Shown piece by piece: positions 1-15,000 of a stretch of 64,000 bases of DNA. The DNA is from Trogon surrucura (taxonomy: Eukaryota > Chordata > Aves > Trogoniformes > Trogonidae), in contig CM036619.1 in NCBI GenBank assembly GCA_020746105.1, positions 9,028,238-9,092,237 of the forward strand, given 5' to 3'. Under the pieces are notes generated by a model, which saw only the letters and a list, made by a program, of their open reading frames with translations, had not been told where the DNA came from and ran no database searches. Each line of letters begins with the position of its first letter. Position 1 is the stretch's first letter. Made by a program: the position numbers and the translations under genes.

Positions 1-53
1 GCCTTCCTTTTTTTCAGCACCATCTGCAACAACAGCCTTGGATGCCAATAAAC
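1..53 (-). CDS. PHF20L1: PHF20L1 exon, cut by the window edge
   Basis: An acceptor (CTAAG) precedes an exon reading [18 protein letters not shown], which continues the basic-segment exon in phase as in human PHF20L1. The exon runs off the left edge. Confidence 0.85.
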
Positions 54-3000
54 CTTAGGAGAAAAGTCACAGAGATTTTTAGTCAGAAGCAGCTTGCAAC
101 ACAATTTGTAGGGAAAAAAGCAAAAGAGTGAAACAAGAAACATGAGCTGCTTGTATCTACAACAGAATTCTGTCTCAAAGAGCTCCACGAAGCTGAATGC
201 TTTCAATTAGAAGAAACAAAAAGTTAAAGGACATTCCCACGGTGGTGTCCTTTCACAAGTACTTCTCCAGCATTTCCACTAAAAAGGTGAAAAATCAAGT
301 GACCGGCCATAAAATAATGCCTCACCATCCTTCTAAAGACCAACCACCTGGGCTTTAAAACCAAGCCTAAGATACTTAAGTAAGTGTTGAGATACCAAAA
401 TTATTTTACAAACCTTTTCTGGCTCTCCCCTTCCCATTCTCTAAGAAATTCCCATCACAATTTGTATTACTACTTCCTAATCTAATGTGTGCAAACCTTT
501 CTTATACAGAATAGAACAAGGGATTGAACTTCCAAACAAATATTTTCAGCACTGAAGCTCCCAAATTACCCCAATAACAAGACCATAGTGGGAGCAAATA
601 CATCAGAGTATGTCATTTCATTCATGAACTCACATACAATATCACTATTACCACAAAAAAATAAAAATCTGTAAAAGACAAGACAACATAAATATGAGAA
701 AGCTTTTTGTTGGCTCAGCACATTGCAATTGCTTCAGTTCTACTTCACACAAGAACTTTAATTACTTAAATATGCAAAGAAAGGAAAAGTTCTATGCCAT
801 AAGACAAAGCAGAACTGATAAAACCTGAAAAACACAAATCTGAATAAAAGTTGCTATTGTAATCCCTGGGAATGTCAATATTGGGGGTGGACAGTTTAAG
901 CTCTCCAAAATAACTCAAGCTAACAAATGCACAGGAAATTCCAACTGCACTTCATGGAAAAATAGATATGCTTAAGATTAATTTACAGTGCATGATGGCC
1001 AAGGAATTATAAATTAGGGAAGCAAAGGAAGCATTCAGGACATTAAAAAAACACCCAAAAACATGCACAAAAAAAGAAGTGCAATATTTTATTAGAGACC
1101 TATCACATGACAGCATTCTACAATAAATACTAAATGCCTTATTTCATCTACTTTTTATGTTAGATTAAGTTATGCTTCAGTTCACTGGAAAGTATTTATG
1201 ATTCAGATAAACTTTTTCAGAACATCAGTTCCATAAAAAGAGGTGAAAATTAATTTATTTTATAGCTTAATAGGTTAGGCATAAAGCAGAAACTTACTTA
1301 GTCCTGTTAAGTTAACAGAAATAAAATTATTAACTAAGATTTCAATTCTGCATTAGGCTTCATAAAAGATTCAGATTTCACGGACCTAAATAAACAAACT
1401 GTCCTGTATAAATCAAGTTGCAAAATCAGTGATGTTGTTTATATTGGCAATCACACATCTAAAATGAAAAGCATAAAAAAAAATTTAAAACTGAGAGAAG
1501 CAGTTTTAAATCCTGAATGACAAACTGAAGTCTCTAAGGCAAGTTTTGTGGTTTTACAAATCACAAGTTGCCCAGAGAAGCTCTGGCAGCCCCCTCCCTG
1601 GAAGCATTCAAGGCCAGGTTAAACGGGGCTTTGAGCAACCTGCTCTAGTGGGAGCTGTCCCCACCCACAGCAGTGGGGTTCAAACAAGACAAATCTTTAA
1701 AGATTAAAACTATTCTATGATTCTCATTTCTAGCTTCATGCTCAATGCTCAGGAAGTAAAGTCACAAAATTAACCTAAATTGTCAGACCCGTGAATACAC
1801 AACCCCTTCTTATTTCCTTCTTTACCCCGTGAAGTACCTTTCCAACTAATCACCTTGCCCACAGAAAGATAAAAAACAGCTCCACAAGCTACTAGGGCAG
1901 CAGGACGACAGGTTTATCATCCTCTGTCAGTAATGGCAGGGAACAAAAAGCTTGGGGTGGCACAGAGTCCCAGAAGCCTTTTGTTCTGCAAGCTTGCTGC
2001 AGATGTTATCTGTTCTTTTAGGTATCAACACTGCAGCAGAAGATGTGGGAGCAAGCATTCCAACAAGTTAAAAACTCATGGGAAAATACACTAAAACATG
2101 CTCAGTGGGAGACATCTTTCACTTTGGGGAAATGTAATTTCCGCCAGTGGTAGCAGCAGAAAGAAACGGAGAAAAGGAAGCAACTTTATTTTGTGAAATG
2201 GTGAACAAAGAACACCAGATGCAGCTGTGGCCCTTGTGGAAGCCGAGGAGAGCCTTCTGCCACAAACCCTGCAACTGAAGTGCAGAGAACAGTTCCCTTC
2301 AGCCAGCCTCCTGCAACCACATTATTTGCTCCATTTCCCCAATACAGCTCTAAGACACTTGGTAAATGACTGTTTTCCAAACAGCTACAATGCTTTACGA
2401 TTCATTTGTAGCCATTCTGATGGGCTCACCAGCATGATTCCCTTCCTGCAAATCTAAAAGCTTATGCTGGCAACATAAGCACAAGAAATAAGCACAGAGC
2501 AAGAGAAAGTTTGATCATCAGCAGTTACATCTTCAAAACACTCTATTACATGCAACAGCAAAAAAACCCCTACTGCAGCATGAGTTGCAGAAGTGTGTTA
2601 ATTTGAGAACAGTTGCACAAAGTAACTACCAAGCATCACAAATTCCATTTTGCAATTAAAGGACTAATTCACTATCACTGAAAGGTAACACACACTCTGC
2701 CAGCAAAGTACGCTTTGGCAGAGACAGAGAGACACTGTCTTTAGAGTGGTAGCAAGTCAATGGCTGCAACATTCTGTTTTCAGATTATTAAGTTCCGCTT
2801 ACATGAGTCTGCTCTTCTTCTCATAAAGTTCCTTAGGAAAGGAGAATCAATCCACAAGAATAGGAAAAAAATAAGTTCTAGCTACAGGTTTTTCAGCTGG
2901 TTTTTGGTATCTTCTGCTACTAACTGCTATTGGAAAGAAATTAACAGGGCTCTGTAAATATATAACACTGGTATATATATCTTCTGCCACTCATGACAGC

Positions 3001-6000
3001 AATGAAATTGGAATTTAACTGAGGGTGTATGCAGTGTGGGCAAGGAAGAGGAAAAATGAGGCCAGTAACTCAGACATCTGTTAACTAAACTTGGACCAAC
3101 TAAGGAGTCTTCCAGGAAAGAAAATCCTAGAGGCAGAAGATGTTTTTTCCTCAACACTGCTTCCTTCATATGTTCCATACTGACCCATTTCATTTATTTT
3201 CTCCTTTATATCAAAGTACTGATTGAGAGACTGAAACTGAACCACACTCGTATGAAAACTGACTAAACATCCTCCACTACTGACCTATGAAAGGCTGGAT
3301 CAGCCAAAACAGGTTTGAAAGAACCTCATCATGTTGTTTAGCAAACCAACTTAGTTTTATCTTATAGAAACAAGTAAGAATTTAGTCATCAGTGTAAGAA
3401 GTCTATTTAGTACAAAAACCACCCAAACAAAATAAACCCCTCTCATCTGTAGCACAGAAAAGTTTGGCAAATTTCACACAAAATATTACTTATTACAATA
3501 ATAAATGGAATACATCTCTATCTTGCCATCTGTCCAAGGATATCTCTGCTAAAGGGGGGACTTCACAACTTTTTTTCCACGCAGCTTTTGAAATGCATCT
3601 GATACTTTGCCCACACACGTACAAACATATCACCTCATCCTAAATACGGAGAGGATCAATGCTGTCAATTTGCTTATTGGGGCGTATGGAGCAGAAGGGA
3701 TACAAACTGAGATAATTTTTTCACAGTTAAGTAAATTTTAACTAAATTTTAGAATAAAATGCATTTTTCAACATATAAAGGTAAGACCAATTATCTGTCA
3801 TTTCATTTCCTCTGGTATGAAATGTATTCTACAGCTGCATACTTGTTTTCCATTCGTAGCTCTGAGTAACAAATGTGGAGAACAAATACCTTAGACACAG
3901 AAAAAAACGATTTCAGATCTTCACTGATTCAGTTTGTAGCTAGGCTTGTGGACTTTTAAAAGTCATATTGTAAAGTCTTTTCAGCAATCATTTTACTTTA
4001 TGATAAACTATGACAAAACATTAAGTTTTTCCACAGCTAACAAAAGCTTTAATTGACAGTGCTGGTATGTAACTCATGACCACGTTAAAAACTTGTACAA
4101 ACCCTCAAAACACCCAACAACAAGAAATCATGACTACCTTCCTAAAAAAACCAAACTAAAAAGACTGTCAAGTCTTAAGAAAATTCACTGAATTTACAAC
4201 AAGGTAGATTTTATTACTATTTACAGATTTCCTTCAAATTCCCAACAAGTCGAAGACTAGTGAACACCTGCCTTATAAATGGGCTTGTATCAATCTACTT
4301 TAGTACCTTATATGTAAGCGTGTACATTTCAATGCATTAGAAGGGAAAAAATTCAACAGAAAAAGTATTTTACCAGTGATCTTGTTAAGACGAGCTCTCT
4401 TTGCCTGAAAGGAGTTGCCTAGATTACTTTTCCTCTTGTGTGATAACGTGCTCTCTGCCTGCACAAAGGCCATCTTTGGAACATCCACTACAGGAAATCC
4501 TACTTTAAAACAAAGAGAAACCTAATAAATTCATGTTTTGCAAAAATGTAGTAACAGCCAAAATATTTTAATAGTACAGAACCACTATTAGAATACTGCA
4601 GCGAAGGAACTTCAACATTCTATTAAAGATGACAAGGATATAATCTTACGATTTAGTATTAACACATTGAAGCATTAGATAAAGATTACCTTGAAATCTG
4701 TAATTTTTATTCAGTATTAAAGACTACTAAAGTGACCAAATTTTTATCAACCCAGAAATAGTTTCAAACCTCCCTGAATATGGATATACCACCCATATTG
4801 GAATTTTTCTTTTATGTCTTTAGGACAGGATTACATCAGAAGTAACAAAAGTTGCAGGAAATGAACTAAAGCACATGATTAAGCCATTTAAAAAAAAACC
4901 CAAAACATAAACCAAAACCCAATCTACATTCTGCTCTTGTAAGAGTTAGTTAGTTTTACAGAAGGAAAAAATGCTGACCAAACTAGACTTATTTGATAAA
5001 AACTGTTTCTGAACTGATTGTTATGTATCATAACAGCAAATGAGACCTCTTTCTCTAGAAACACCAGTTATTACTTCACTGCAAAATTAACAACAGGAAT
5101 TCTACTTCAACATTACAGGAAAACCCTATTTCACATTTCAGAATTTGTTTTTACCAAACGTGTCACTAGATGTAGGCTCCTCTTCCTTTTTTTGGACATC
5201 CTGAATGATTGTAGAGGTTGATGTTTCTTCCTTTTTTGAAGGAACTTTTAGCCATTTTCTTTCCTCTTTATCTTTATTGCTGTTTGCACTGGTTCTAGGT
5301 TTAGTTCCTGCTTTGTTCTTGGCTGCTGCTGCTGCAGCAGCTTTGACCAAAGCTATCCAATCCTCCAAAAAGGAAAAAATGGTAAGTAAGTATTAAAAAG
5401 TGCCTGATACTCAAATAGACAATACTTACAAACCCATTAAAACTTCACCTAGAAACATTCAAGAGTTGAATTTATTTTCATGGCTACTACTCAAAGAGTG
5501 GCAAAATGAGTTTCCCAAGTTGCCTAAATAATCTTGAGGTATTACCAGTAAGCCTCATGGATAAAAAGCAAACAGAAAAAACCTTCAAATAAACCACTGT
5601 GTATAGAATTCTTGATGGACACACTCCCTACTACCTACTTTATGTCATAGCTTTAGAAATCCAGGAGCTCCCAAACCCAGAACACTGACTTTTTCCTTAC
5701 CCTTCTGGCTGTGAAATAAACCCATTCCACTGGTGCTCAAATTTAACTCTTACTCAAAACTAGAATCAACTCAAAGCATGCTCCAGCCAGTTGTACAATT
5801 GGGCAGAGTTCTTCCTGAATTAAATTAATACGGCAGGAATAATTTATTTAACTATATCTGCACTTCCAGAGTAACTACAGATAGCACTCTTTGTATTACA
5901 GATTACAAGTTTCATACAATAATTGCAATAAAGTGCTCTGTAACATTTATGAATTCCACAATCCACATTTAAGGCAGTCAAACTGCCATTCTGAATAATG

Positions 6001-9000
6001 GCTTATTTGACCATAGAGAAACATCCAAGGAGCGAACAACAGCACATACAGCCCAAATTAATCTACTTTTTTGCAAAAAATAGACGAAGTCTAGCAATCT
6101 TATCATGTAACAGAGAGAACTAATACTTCCAAGGCGTAGTCAAACTCTTTCCACTACTTTGAGGTGATCAGACTGATGCTTTCTGTCTCCTGACTGTAAA
6201 TATTTTAACTCATCCTTTTTACTGAAGTATTTTTCAAATCTACAACATCAAGGTACAGAATTTTTCCATGTAGAAACTGTATGCGATATAAAACCCAACA
6301 GCAACGTGCATCTTCCATCAGTAAGAATTAAGCATTCGAGTGCTGTGAACAGTAATTACTACATGGCAATTTGGCTACAAGAGTATTTGTGGATTTGCAC
6401 TACCACATATAAAGAAGGTAAGATAAAGACCATTTTTCATCTAGTTTTCAGTGAGTGCTTTACAAATAGTAAATTTCTATTTTTCACCCCCAACTGTAGA
6501 CAGACTATATTTTATTCTGGACTGGTTCCCTGTTACCATATGAGAGAAACCTTGTTTCAGTGCAACTTTTTCCCACTCACTACGTGTCTTTCATTACATG
6601 TCTCATTACAAGTCTTTCAAACTTCTGTTCTGTTGAGGGTTTTTCTCCACCTTCTTTGACGTACGAGAAAAGCATAACACAAAATACAAAGCATTACTCT
6701 TCCTTGTAGTATGCTTTTCCTTTTACATAGCTCAATACTTTTAAATCACTGCTTTTACAGAGGTTGTGCTTCTGCTTGGCATCAAGCTACGTACTTAGAA
6801 CACCAACAGTTTTGATTCCTCTAAGATGAAGTGTTCCATGTCAATGCAAGTTGCATCCAGCCCAGGTAGCAGCAGCAAAGTTGGGAAGTGCTTTGGCAAC
6901 GTTCACACAACAGGCAACTACCAAGGCCGTTTGGTGATGTGCCAGCCACAGCGAAGGTGTCTAACTGCCAGCTGCACAGGCAACCAAAACCACATGTACC
7001 TCTTTTTTTTGCCGCCAGCCAAAACAAGCACACACATTAGCTCCAGTCCATCCAGAGCCTTGCCCATCCAGAAGGACAAAAACAAAAAACCCAAGGGATT
7101 GAGCTATTTGTGCTGGTAAGGAGTTAGGAAACCTGAGACAAGAAGTCTTACACCGTACCCTGGCCAAGGGCTGAAGAGGATCAGTAACATGGCTGGAGCT
7201 TGAATCTTAAGAAAGTAAGCGGGAAGCAAAGGAAGCGCAGCCTGCATCAAAACAGCTTCTAAACAGCATTTTAATTTTCAGTCAAGCTAAGCACCTTGAA
7301 ATCAGAAGCTCTGCAAAGATAACAAGATTCTAGGACCACTCTGAACCAAGTATCCTGTTCTAACAGCTGTTCTGGTGCAACGTTTGCATTTTATGTCATT
7401 GTTTGGATGCTCTCCTTAAGACATGGAACTTACAAAGGACAGGTATAACAATGAAACAAAGATTAAACATTTAGGAGCCAGAGCACAGAAACATTAATTA
7501 CAGCAACACTAATAATTTCCTACATGAAAACACAAATTTAAACTCAGTGAAGAGAGCCTTTGGGGGTGGGCGTAGACAAGGTTATCTCAAGAGGTCTCTT
7601 CCACCTCAGGAATTTGTGGTTCTAAATTGGACAGAAACTCTGTGGGTCCATTTTTATCGTGACTCCAGAGCAAACACATAGGTACTAAAGAGATACAGGT
7701 AATTCCTCTTTTTTTACCCTAAACTCCTACTGAGAGACTGCTCAGCTCCAGAGCTCCTGATACGTTAAGAACTATTTAGCATTTTAGCATTTAAGACGCT
7801 AAGGTGACTAAAATTCTTTTGAATAGCACAGGAAGTCCTTCAGAAAGATGCATTTGTGCCTTTTCTCAATTTTTACACAAATTTATCAAAAAATGGGAGG
7901 ACAACAGCAAGAGTCTAATGCACAATGAATTCTGAAGTGTCTCCCAGCATTGCTCTAAAACACCTGCTCCATCAACCATAATAGCAGGACACTAAATACC
8001 ACAGATAACACAGAAACTAGTAGCAAATCTTTAATAGCAAGACTTTTCCCCAGACCATTCAGTAAACACAAAGCCAAGGGCCTGAATATAAGCACATTAA
8101 GAAAGTAAAAATCCTCCTAAGGAAGTTTTCCCAACTTCTCCCTCGTGTCCTGACCTTGCCCCTCTATTTGCTGTTGTTTTCTAACTCTGCACCAGTTACT
8201 CTCTACCATCCAGCCCAGTTTCCCACCTCCCACAGTATCTCACTCTAGTAAAAGTTTCTCATTTACATATACATTTTTTTTTAATTAAAAAAGTATATTT
8301 CCTTCTTCATTCTTACGAAAATTTATCTTTCGAAGTACGCAGAGAATATTGACAGGAGAGAGATAATGGGAAACTGTAGTCAGAAGACAGACCATTACTT
8401 TATCACTACTGAGAAAAGTTGTCATTATGCTAATCAGATTCTCTAAAAGAAAGCACAGGCAATTGCAAGATCAAGAAATACATTAGTAGAAATTACCCAA
8501 CAGCCTTACATATCAATTGGTTAAAACACTTGTATTTTAAGATTTTCCTTTGCATTACCTTAAACCTGCAACAGTGGGAAGGCAAAATCAGAATCATTTC
8601 TAAAATCCAACCCTTGCACCAGTAGCAGGATTCACGCACACATCGTTCTCCCTTCACTTTCCTACAACCACCACCTTTTTGCTTCTCTATGGTACAAGAG
8701 ATTCACCCACTTTTCCTCTCTGACACATCGCAACTCCCACACACACAAACACACACACAGACAAACAGCATCAATCTATTGATTGGCTGATTCCACATCA
8801 AGCCTGGATTCCTTAGCCTCACCTTTCGATTCTAAACAGTCTGCCCCACCTATGTCTTGGCTCACATTGTCTCCTGTCACATCTTCTTTTTTTCCTCTGT
8901 CCCAATCGCAAATCCATGCTTTTTCCTCAGCTTCCTCTTCCTGTGTGCCAAGTCCCCTCCCTCTCCTTCAAAACCCTCCTCAAAACTCACTTCTTTTGGT

Positions 9001-12000
9001 TCGATTTCCGTCACTAATCTCAGCTCCGGCGCTATCTGCTCCCTCTCGCGCGCCTAATTACATCGAAGATAAAACAAAAAACATGAAACAGAAAAAGTAA
9101 GTTATCCAAATACTTCACATGTGCTCTCACAAGGGCAATCTCAACATCCCAATCTTTTATTTTCTCTCTGTACTATGTTAACCACATTTCTGGGTCGTTT
9201 CATTTAATTTGCGTTTATCTGCAGAGCAACCCAACCTATAGTCTCATTGCATTAAACCACACGAGTATTTTCCATTCTTGAAAAATTTTGCCTTTCCACC
9301 CTCACAGCTGAGTTATTAAAAGACACTTCTGCTGCAACTCAAAAATAGTTTGAGTGTTAGAGTGTTTACAATCTCTTCCTTTAAGACACATTAAGCTCAA
9401 ATCAAAGAGTTAACTGGTCTGTCTCTCTCCATGTAATTCAAATTCTGCATGCTTAGCACACACGTTCCAAACAGATCTTACTTGTGTTAAATTTGCTCAC
9501 GGACTAGAATTTGAAATATCTTAACCTTACACTCGCCTCTTGAAATGTATTTTTTTCTTTGGAAACAGACAAATAACAAGACATAAGCTTATATTAAGCA
9601 TGAAGTTTTGAATCTGCCAACTTCACTATTTTTCAAATCAGGTTATATTCTTGGCATTTTTTTAAGGTTTACATAATTTTTAATAAACGTCATCTTACAA
9701 AATAAATAATGCAAAAAGCCAAAACCATTCATTTGAGTTCTAGGTTTGGACAAAGCTCAATTTCAAATAAGTGATTTTCAGACCAAATCTTAGATAGCAT
9801 TTTTATTCTCAAATACCACAAAAACATTTTTAGAGACAAACACTTTAGCACAGTATAACGATGCAGGAGATGTTGCAGAAAACAAAAGTATCTTTGCCTT
9901 TGAAAGCTATAGAACTTCATGCGTTCACCTAATTTTGCTAATGAAATGCTAAAATCAGTATTAGTTATCATTATAGAAAGCCTAATTGGTAGTGTGTCTA
10001 CAAGAAAACTTAAGAATTCTGAATCCATCTCAGAAAAAGTAGACTTGGTCCCCTTATTCTTTCTCAAGACTTCATTGAAGCCACCTACATCCAGCCCCTG
10101 ATACACATGAGACTGACACCGTAACTCTCAACTCCTGAGAAAAATTAGAAATAATAGATGAGCTGGACTGCCACCAAGCATGTCTGGGCATCTAAATGGT
10201 TGCTAAGAAAGGGATTTACTACTTTAAATAAAGCTGAAAATGCCTGTAGACTAAGAGTAGTAACTCAAGATAAGACACAACATAGCTCCCCAGAAAAAGC
10301 ACAGGATAGAGTAAGAAACTTTTTACGTTGTCACACGGGTTATTTGAGTTCAGTCATAACCACATTACCCAAGTTTTCCTTTTCATGAAGTAAAATGAAA
10401 TCCTCTAGCTTCCTAACTTACTGTCATACTGGAAGTATTGTTTGAAATATTATCTACTGGTTCAACAGAGTTATTGTAAGACTGCAGCAAGAAGCTAGTG
10501 TAACATGACTACAGATTTCAGTTTAATCTCTTTAAGGAAACACAGGTTAAATAGTGCAGTGCTGCCTGCACAAAGTTCCAGTGTTCTCTGCATAGATGAT
10601 GAGCTCCCTGTCGCCCTGAGGTCAGCACATAGAAATGTTTTCAAGCCACCTCGTTTATCCACCTGTCCTTGTCACAATACGGACAATTACAATGCTAACT
10701 ATGAAATACATTAATTTTGTTTGCCAAGTTAGAAGGAGTATTCTGATGAGAACTGGGAGTCAATAAAAGCAGGTTTTTTTCACATTTCTTGTCTCTCTCA
10801 AATAGCATTGGTGGAGTAATTTCCTGTTAACTATGAGAATCCAGTTACCATGCAAGATAAATGCAATGGCATTTCCACAGAAAGCACATAATATTTTTCA
10901 ATGTTGTTTTTCTTTTGCAAATAAAGATACGCCCAGTGAGTAAATCATGTCCTCTACTTCACAGCTTCCCTTATCAAGGATAAAGAAACATTTATCTGTT
11001 TGAATCCTCGAAAGTTCGATGGGAGAAAACCCAAGGAACAGTCATGTTAACGTGGGCAAAAAGCTACTACAGCAGCAAACAGAAGAGATGGGGTGGAGGG
11101 TGAGGAAGTAAAAAATAATATGAATAATAATTAAAGAATCAGCAGCATAGACTACTGACAAGCTAAATCTTTTTCCTGGAAGGACACCAGATAAAAAAAA
11201 GGTCTCTGGATGCCCCTGGTTTTGTAAACTCGGGAAGATAAAACTCTGGGAAGGGATTAGTCGGCAATGGAGTGTACAGCGGGCAGGCATTTCAGACAGA
11301 GGCAAGACTACTTGAGCAGCACACGCTGGGGCATCATCCGTAAAAGTGGTGAAGCAAGGCAGTGCAGGACCTACAACAAAGACTGTAATCTGAAACTAGT
11401 TGTGCTAGATGCTATTCTTACTATTTCAAGATACTAAAACAAATACCAAGAAACAACAACCAAAACCTATCTAAAACCTAGGAAAGAGATACCTGAAGTA
11501 CTCTTACCTGCCCTTTTGCATCCTCTGGCATAGATTTGATATGCATCCTCTTAAGACATCTAATAACACCATCATAGAACTGTACTGTGAATGTTCCTAG
11601 AAAAGGAGCAACGTAATCACTAAGAGTAGTTAAGAAACAAACACAATTTGTCACTATGAAAGCTTTAGCAAATTGTTTTGCAGGCTCGGTGAACAAGTTA
11701 TGACGTTACCTACAGTCAGGATCAAGAATTTTGAAGAAAAACATGACAGCCTCAATGGAACCCTGCTTTTATATGCTGGTCTTTGTCGACTTAGACAACT
11801 TCAAACACGTTTAAGCTACTGTGTTGCTTTTGCTCACAATTTACTGAAAGGATTATGTAACCGTTAAGTTGCCACAACAGGGAAATAATTCAATTTACAA
11901 TGAAATCCTCATTTGCTTTAAATATAGTAAAAACTTCGACTACAACTTATGTTCACCCCATTATGAAGTACTGCATCTAAGGTGTTCTTTATTTCCCCAC

Positions 12001-15000
12001 TTCCATTGTTTTTCTTCAGTAAAAACAGACCTACCATTCCTAAAACAATTATAGAGACTTAAACAACAGTACAAAACACTCATAACATTGTCCACAGGAT
12101 ATTATTTTCATTAAGCACTTTGTCTTCCAGGAGAAACTAAAATTGCCTAATTCCACACAAGTAAAAGTCAAATCTCTTACTAAATTTGACAGAATAGAAA
12201 CATTTTCACTTAACATCGAGGCAGTGAGGAAAATCTGTTACACATGTCACTTAAAGCAGACGAAAGCCACATCATAGCATACATAAACAGCTGTAACCAA
12301 CAGACTCCATAGAATACATACCCTCTTTATTAATTGCTTCAATCTTTGCAGGGTAATATCGACAGTCTGTCCAGCGAGCTAGGACTTCTTCTCCAGGTTT
12401 AAAATCCTATTTTACACAAATTTATTCATTAATATTCTAATCATTTAGATGCATTTCTTTAAAAAAATAATTAAACATCATGCTAGAGAGACTTTCAGCA
12501 GGAAAACGTAAGACATTTTACAAAAACGAGGCAAAGACAAAATAGATGTGCCACTTACAACAAATTCTTCATCATCTTTCAGCCCTTCTTTCCTTAATGC
12601 TGGTCGCTCCAAAGGTCGCAACCTATTGCTGTCCCAGTAAATCCACTCATCGTAGCGATGACTCCAACGTTCAAAATGGACCAACATCTTCCCCTCTTCA
12701 TAATCTATCTTCTCAATACGAGATGGATACCTTGAATGATAAACACAAACCGATACATCTCAAAGCTTTTACAACAGGGTTAGGTTTTACACACAACAGT
12801 GCTTCCATGACTAGTTATTAACACCTTGAGAAATCTTCAAGTCTGAAAAAGATGAAGTTACTAAATTGATAACAGGGCAACATTTAGATTAAGAGTTATC
12901 TATACACACCAGCGGTATGCCACCAGCTTTATCCCAGTCAGATCATTATACACAAATTTAAACTTCAAACTCCCAGACCAAAATGGCTTGAAATTGGATT
13001 TAGATGTTTGTGCTTACCAGTTTTAAAACCTGGCTTTGTCTCAAGCAAAATCCTGTAAGAGTTTTCACTTGGTTGGAAAGGGTGTAAAATGGTTTTAGAG
13101 GTACATTCATTACTTACATCACATGAACTGTTTTATCAAACTGTACCATTGATTCTAGACAAATTCAAGCAACTAATCAAACCCAGAAGTCAACAGAATT
13201 TCATTTCTTAATCTAAGCCCCTTACTAATTTATAGAGCAGCTTCCATGATTTCACTGCTATTAAATTTGATTCACAGTAAAGAGAGATGACTGCTAAAAA
13301 ACAGTTAACTCCACATGCACCAAAATAAATATGTCAGTCTTAATTAACACGTGGATTGGACTCTCAACAAACATTGTATGTGCTCAGTAGAACTAATCAG
13401 GACTGAGCTGAAACCAGATCAAGTCTTAGGCATCTAATTTTGGGTATGGCACGGATGCAGTTTAGGAGCCATAAAGGTCGAGATTACACTTGTAGGGGGC
13501 TGGTTAGCTCACTCGGTTAGAGCGTGGCGCTGATAACACCAAGGTTGCAGATTCGATCCCCGTTGGGTCCCCACGTGTTGCCTGATCTAGTAGAGAGGCG
13601 TCCCTGCCCATGACAGGGAGGTTGGATTAGATGATCTCTAAGGTCCCTTCCAACCTAGGCCATTCTACGATTCTGTGATTCTCTAAACTTTAGCAATTAT
13701 TATTCAGTCTTACTATTACTATTTCACAGAACTGTAGTACAGCAGCAAGGAACACACTGGTTTTCTCACACTTTCTCCATCAACATTATCAGATTACATT
13801 GTATAAAGAAAGACAAGGAGACAATCTTCTTTTTTTGCAGGGCCTTTTGCAAAGGAACAAACTGCAATGGTTTTAAACTAAATGGGGGTAGATTTAGACT
13901 AGATACAAGAAATTTTTTACACTGAAACAGGTTGTCCAGAGAGGTGGCAGATGCCCCATCCCTAGAAACATTCAAGTTCAGGTTTGATGGAACTCTAAGC
14001 AACCTGATCTAGATGAAGATGTCCCCGCTCTTGCAGGAGGGTTGGACTAGACAACCTTTGAAGGTCCTTTCCAACCCAAAGCATTCTGTGATTCTATGAT
14101 TACTTTCACCGTATGAAATGCAAAGAAAATCTGAACGAGGAGGAATTCAGCTCCTCCAGCCCTTCTCAACAGTATTGGAACAGATTAAAAAGTGCAAAGA
14201 AACTCCTAGAAAATGTTAATTGGATCAAAATTGCTTCTGAGTTTATATTAAGGATAGTCTAAAGTTAACAAAACATATACTGAAGACAAAGACCACAGCA
14301 CAAGGTCAGCTGTCTTTCATTTTCCTTAAAAGACAACCTGTTTTTCTAATGAAGTCCTATTGTTGAGCAATAGTAAGAGAACAGAGCTTGAGCAAGCAAT
14401 TTCCAGTCCTAGCACAAATTCCATCAGCTAGAAACACAACTGACATACACAGGAACCCTGTCACCACTTTCAGTTGTGAATACTTTCTCTCCAGAACACG
14501 GACAGTGCCAATAATGTTGTCTTTAGCAGTATGCTATGATTAAAATATAAGTTCTCAGGAACTACAGGCTTTCCTTATTTCCTGGTGTCTAGAAGAGGGC
14601 ATTAAACCAAAAAGCGTAGATCTCAATTTGCTCCTTCAGTTCTCCAGTTCTACTTCTTCAGCTGCAGCGATGCATACAGCTTCCCAACATCTAAATATCT
14701 CAGGAGCTGCTGAATGAGAAAAAACTCCCTCTGATTTTCTACTGCAACTACTTTAGCCACATTTCACCCTTGCATCAGAACACACAGACAGTTCAATCTT
14801 TTCATGCATCTCTCTTACCCAGGCTTTTCAGAAACACAAGATATTTTCATTGCCATTCTTTCATTTTCCAACTTCTCCTCACTGAACTTTCAAACAAAGT
14901 CTTAGTCTCAGACTGCACACTCTCATTTGCCACTACCAGCAAAATCGTTTTCAAGCTGGAACTCCATGGGACTTCCTTCAGAGGAGTAACAAGATCAACC

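Noticed and set aside
6821-7119. Overlapping frames on both strands near 7 kb
   Set aside because: Short, no known family, no splice fit with PHF20L1; taken as chance.
13496-13570. A tRNA-Ile gene
   Set aside because: The A and B boxes are present, but the 3' part runs into a CR1 tail instead of closing the acceptor stem; it is a SINE head.
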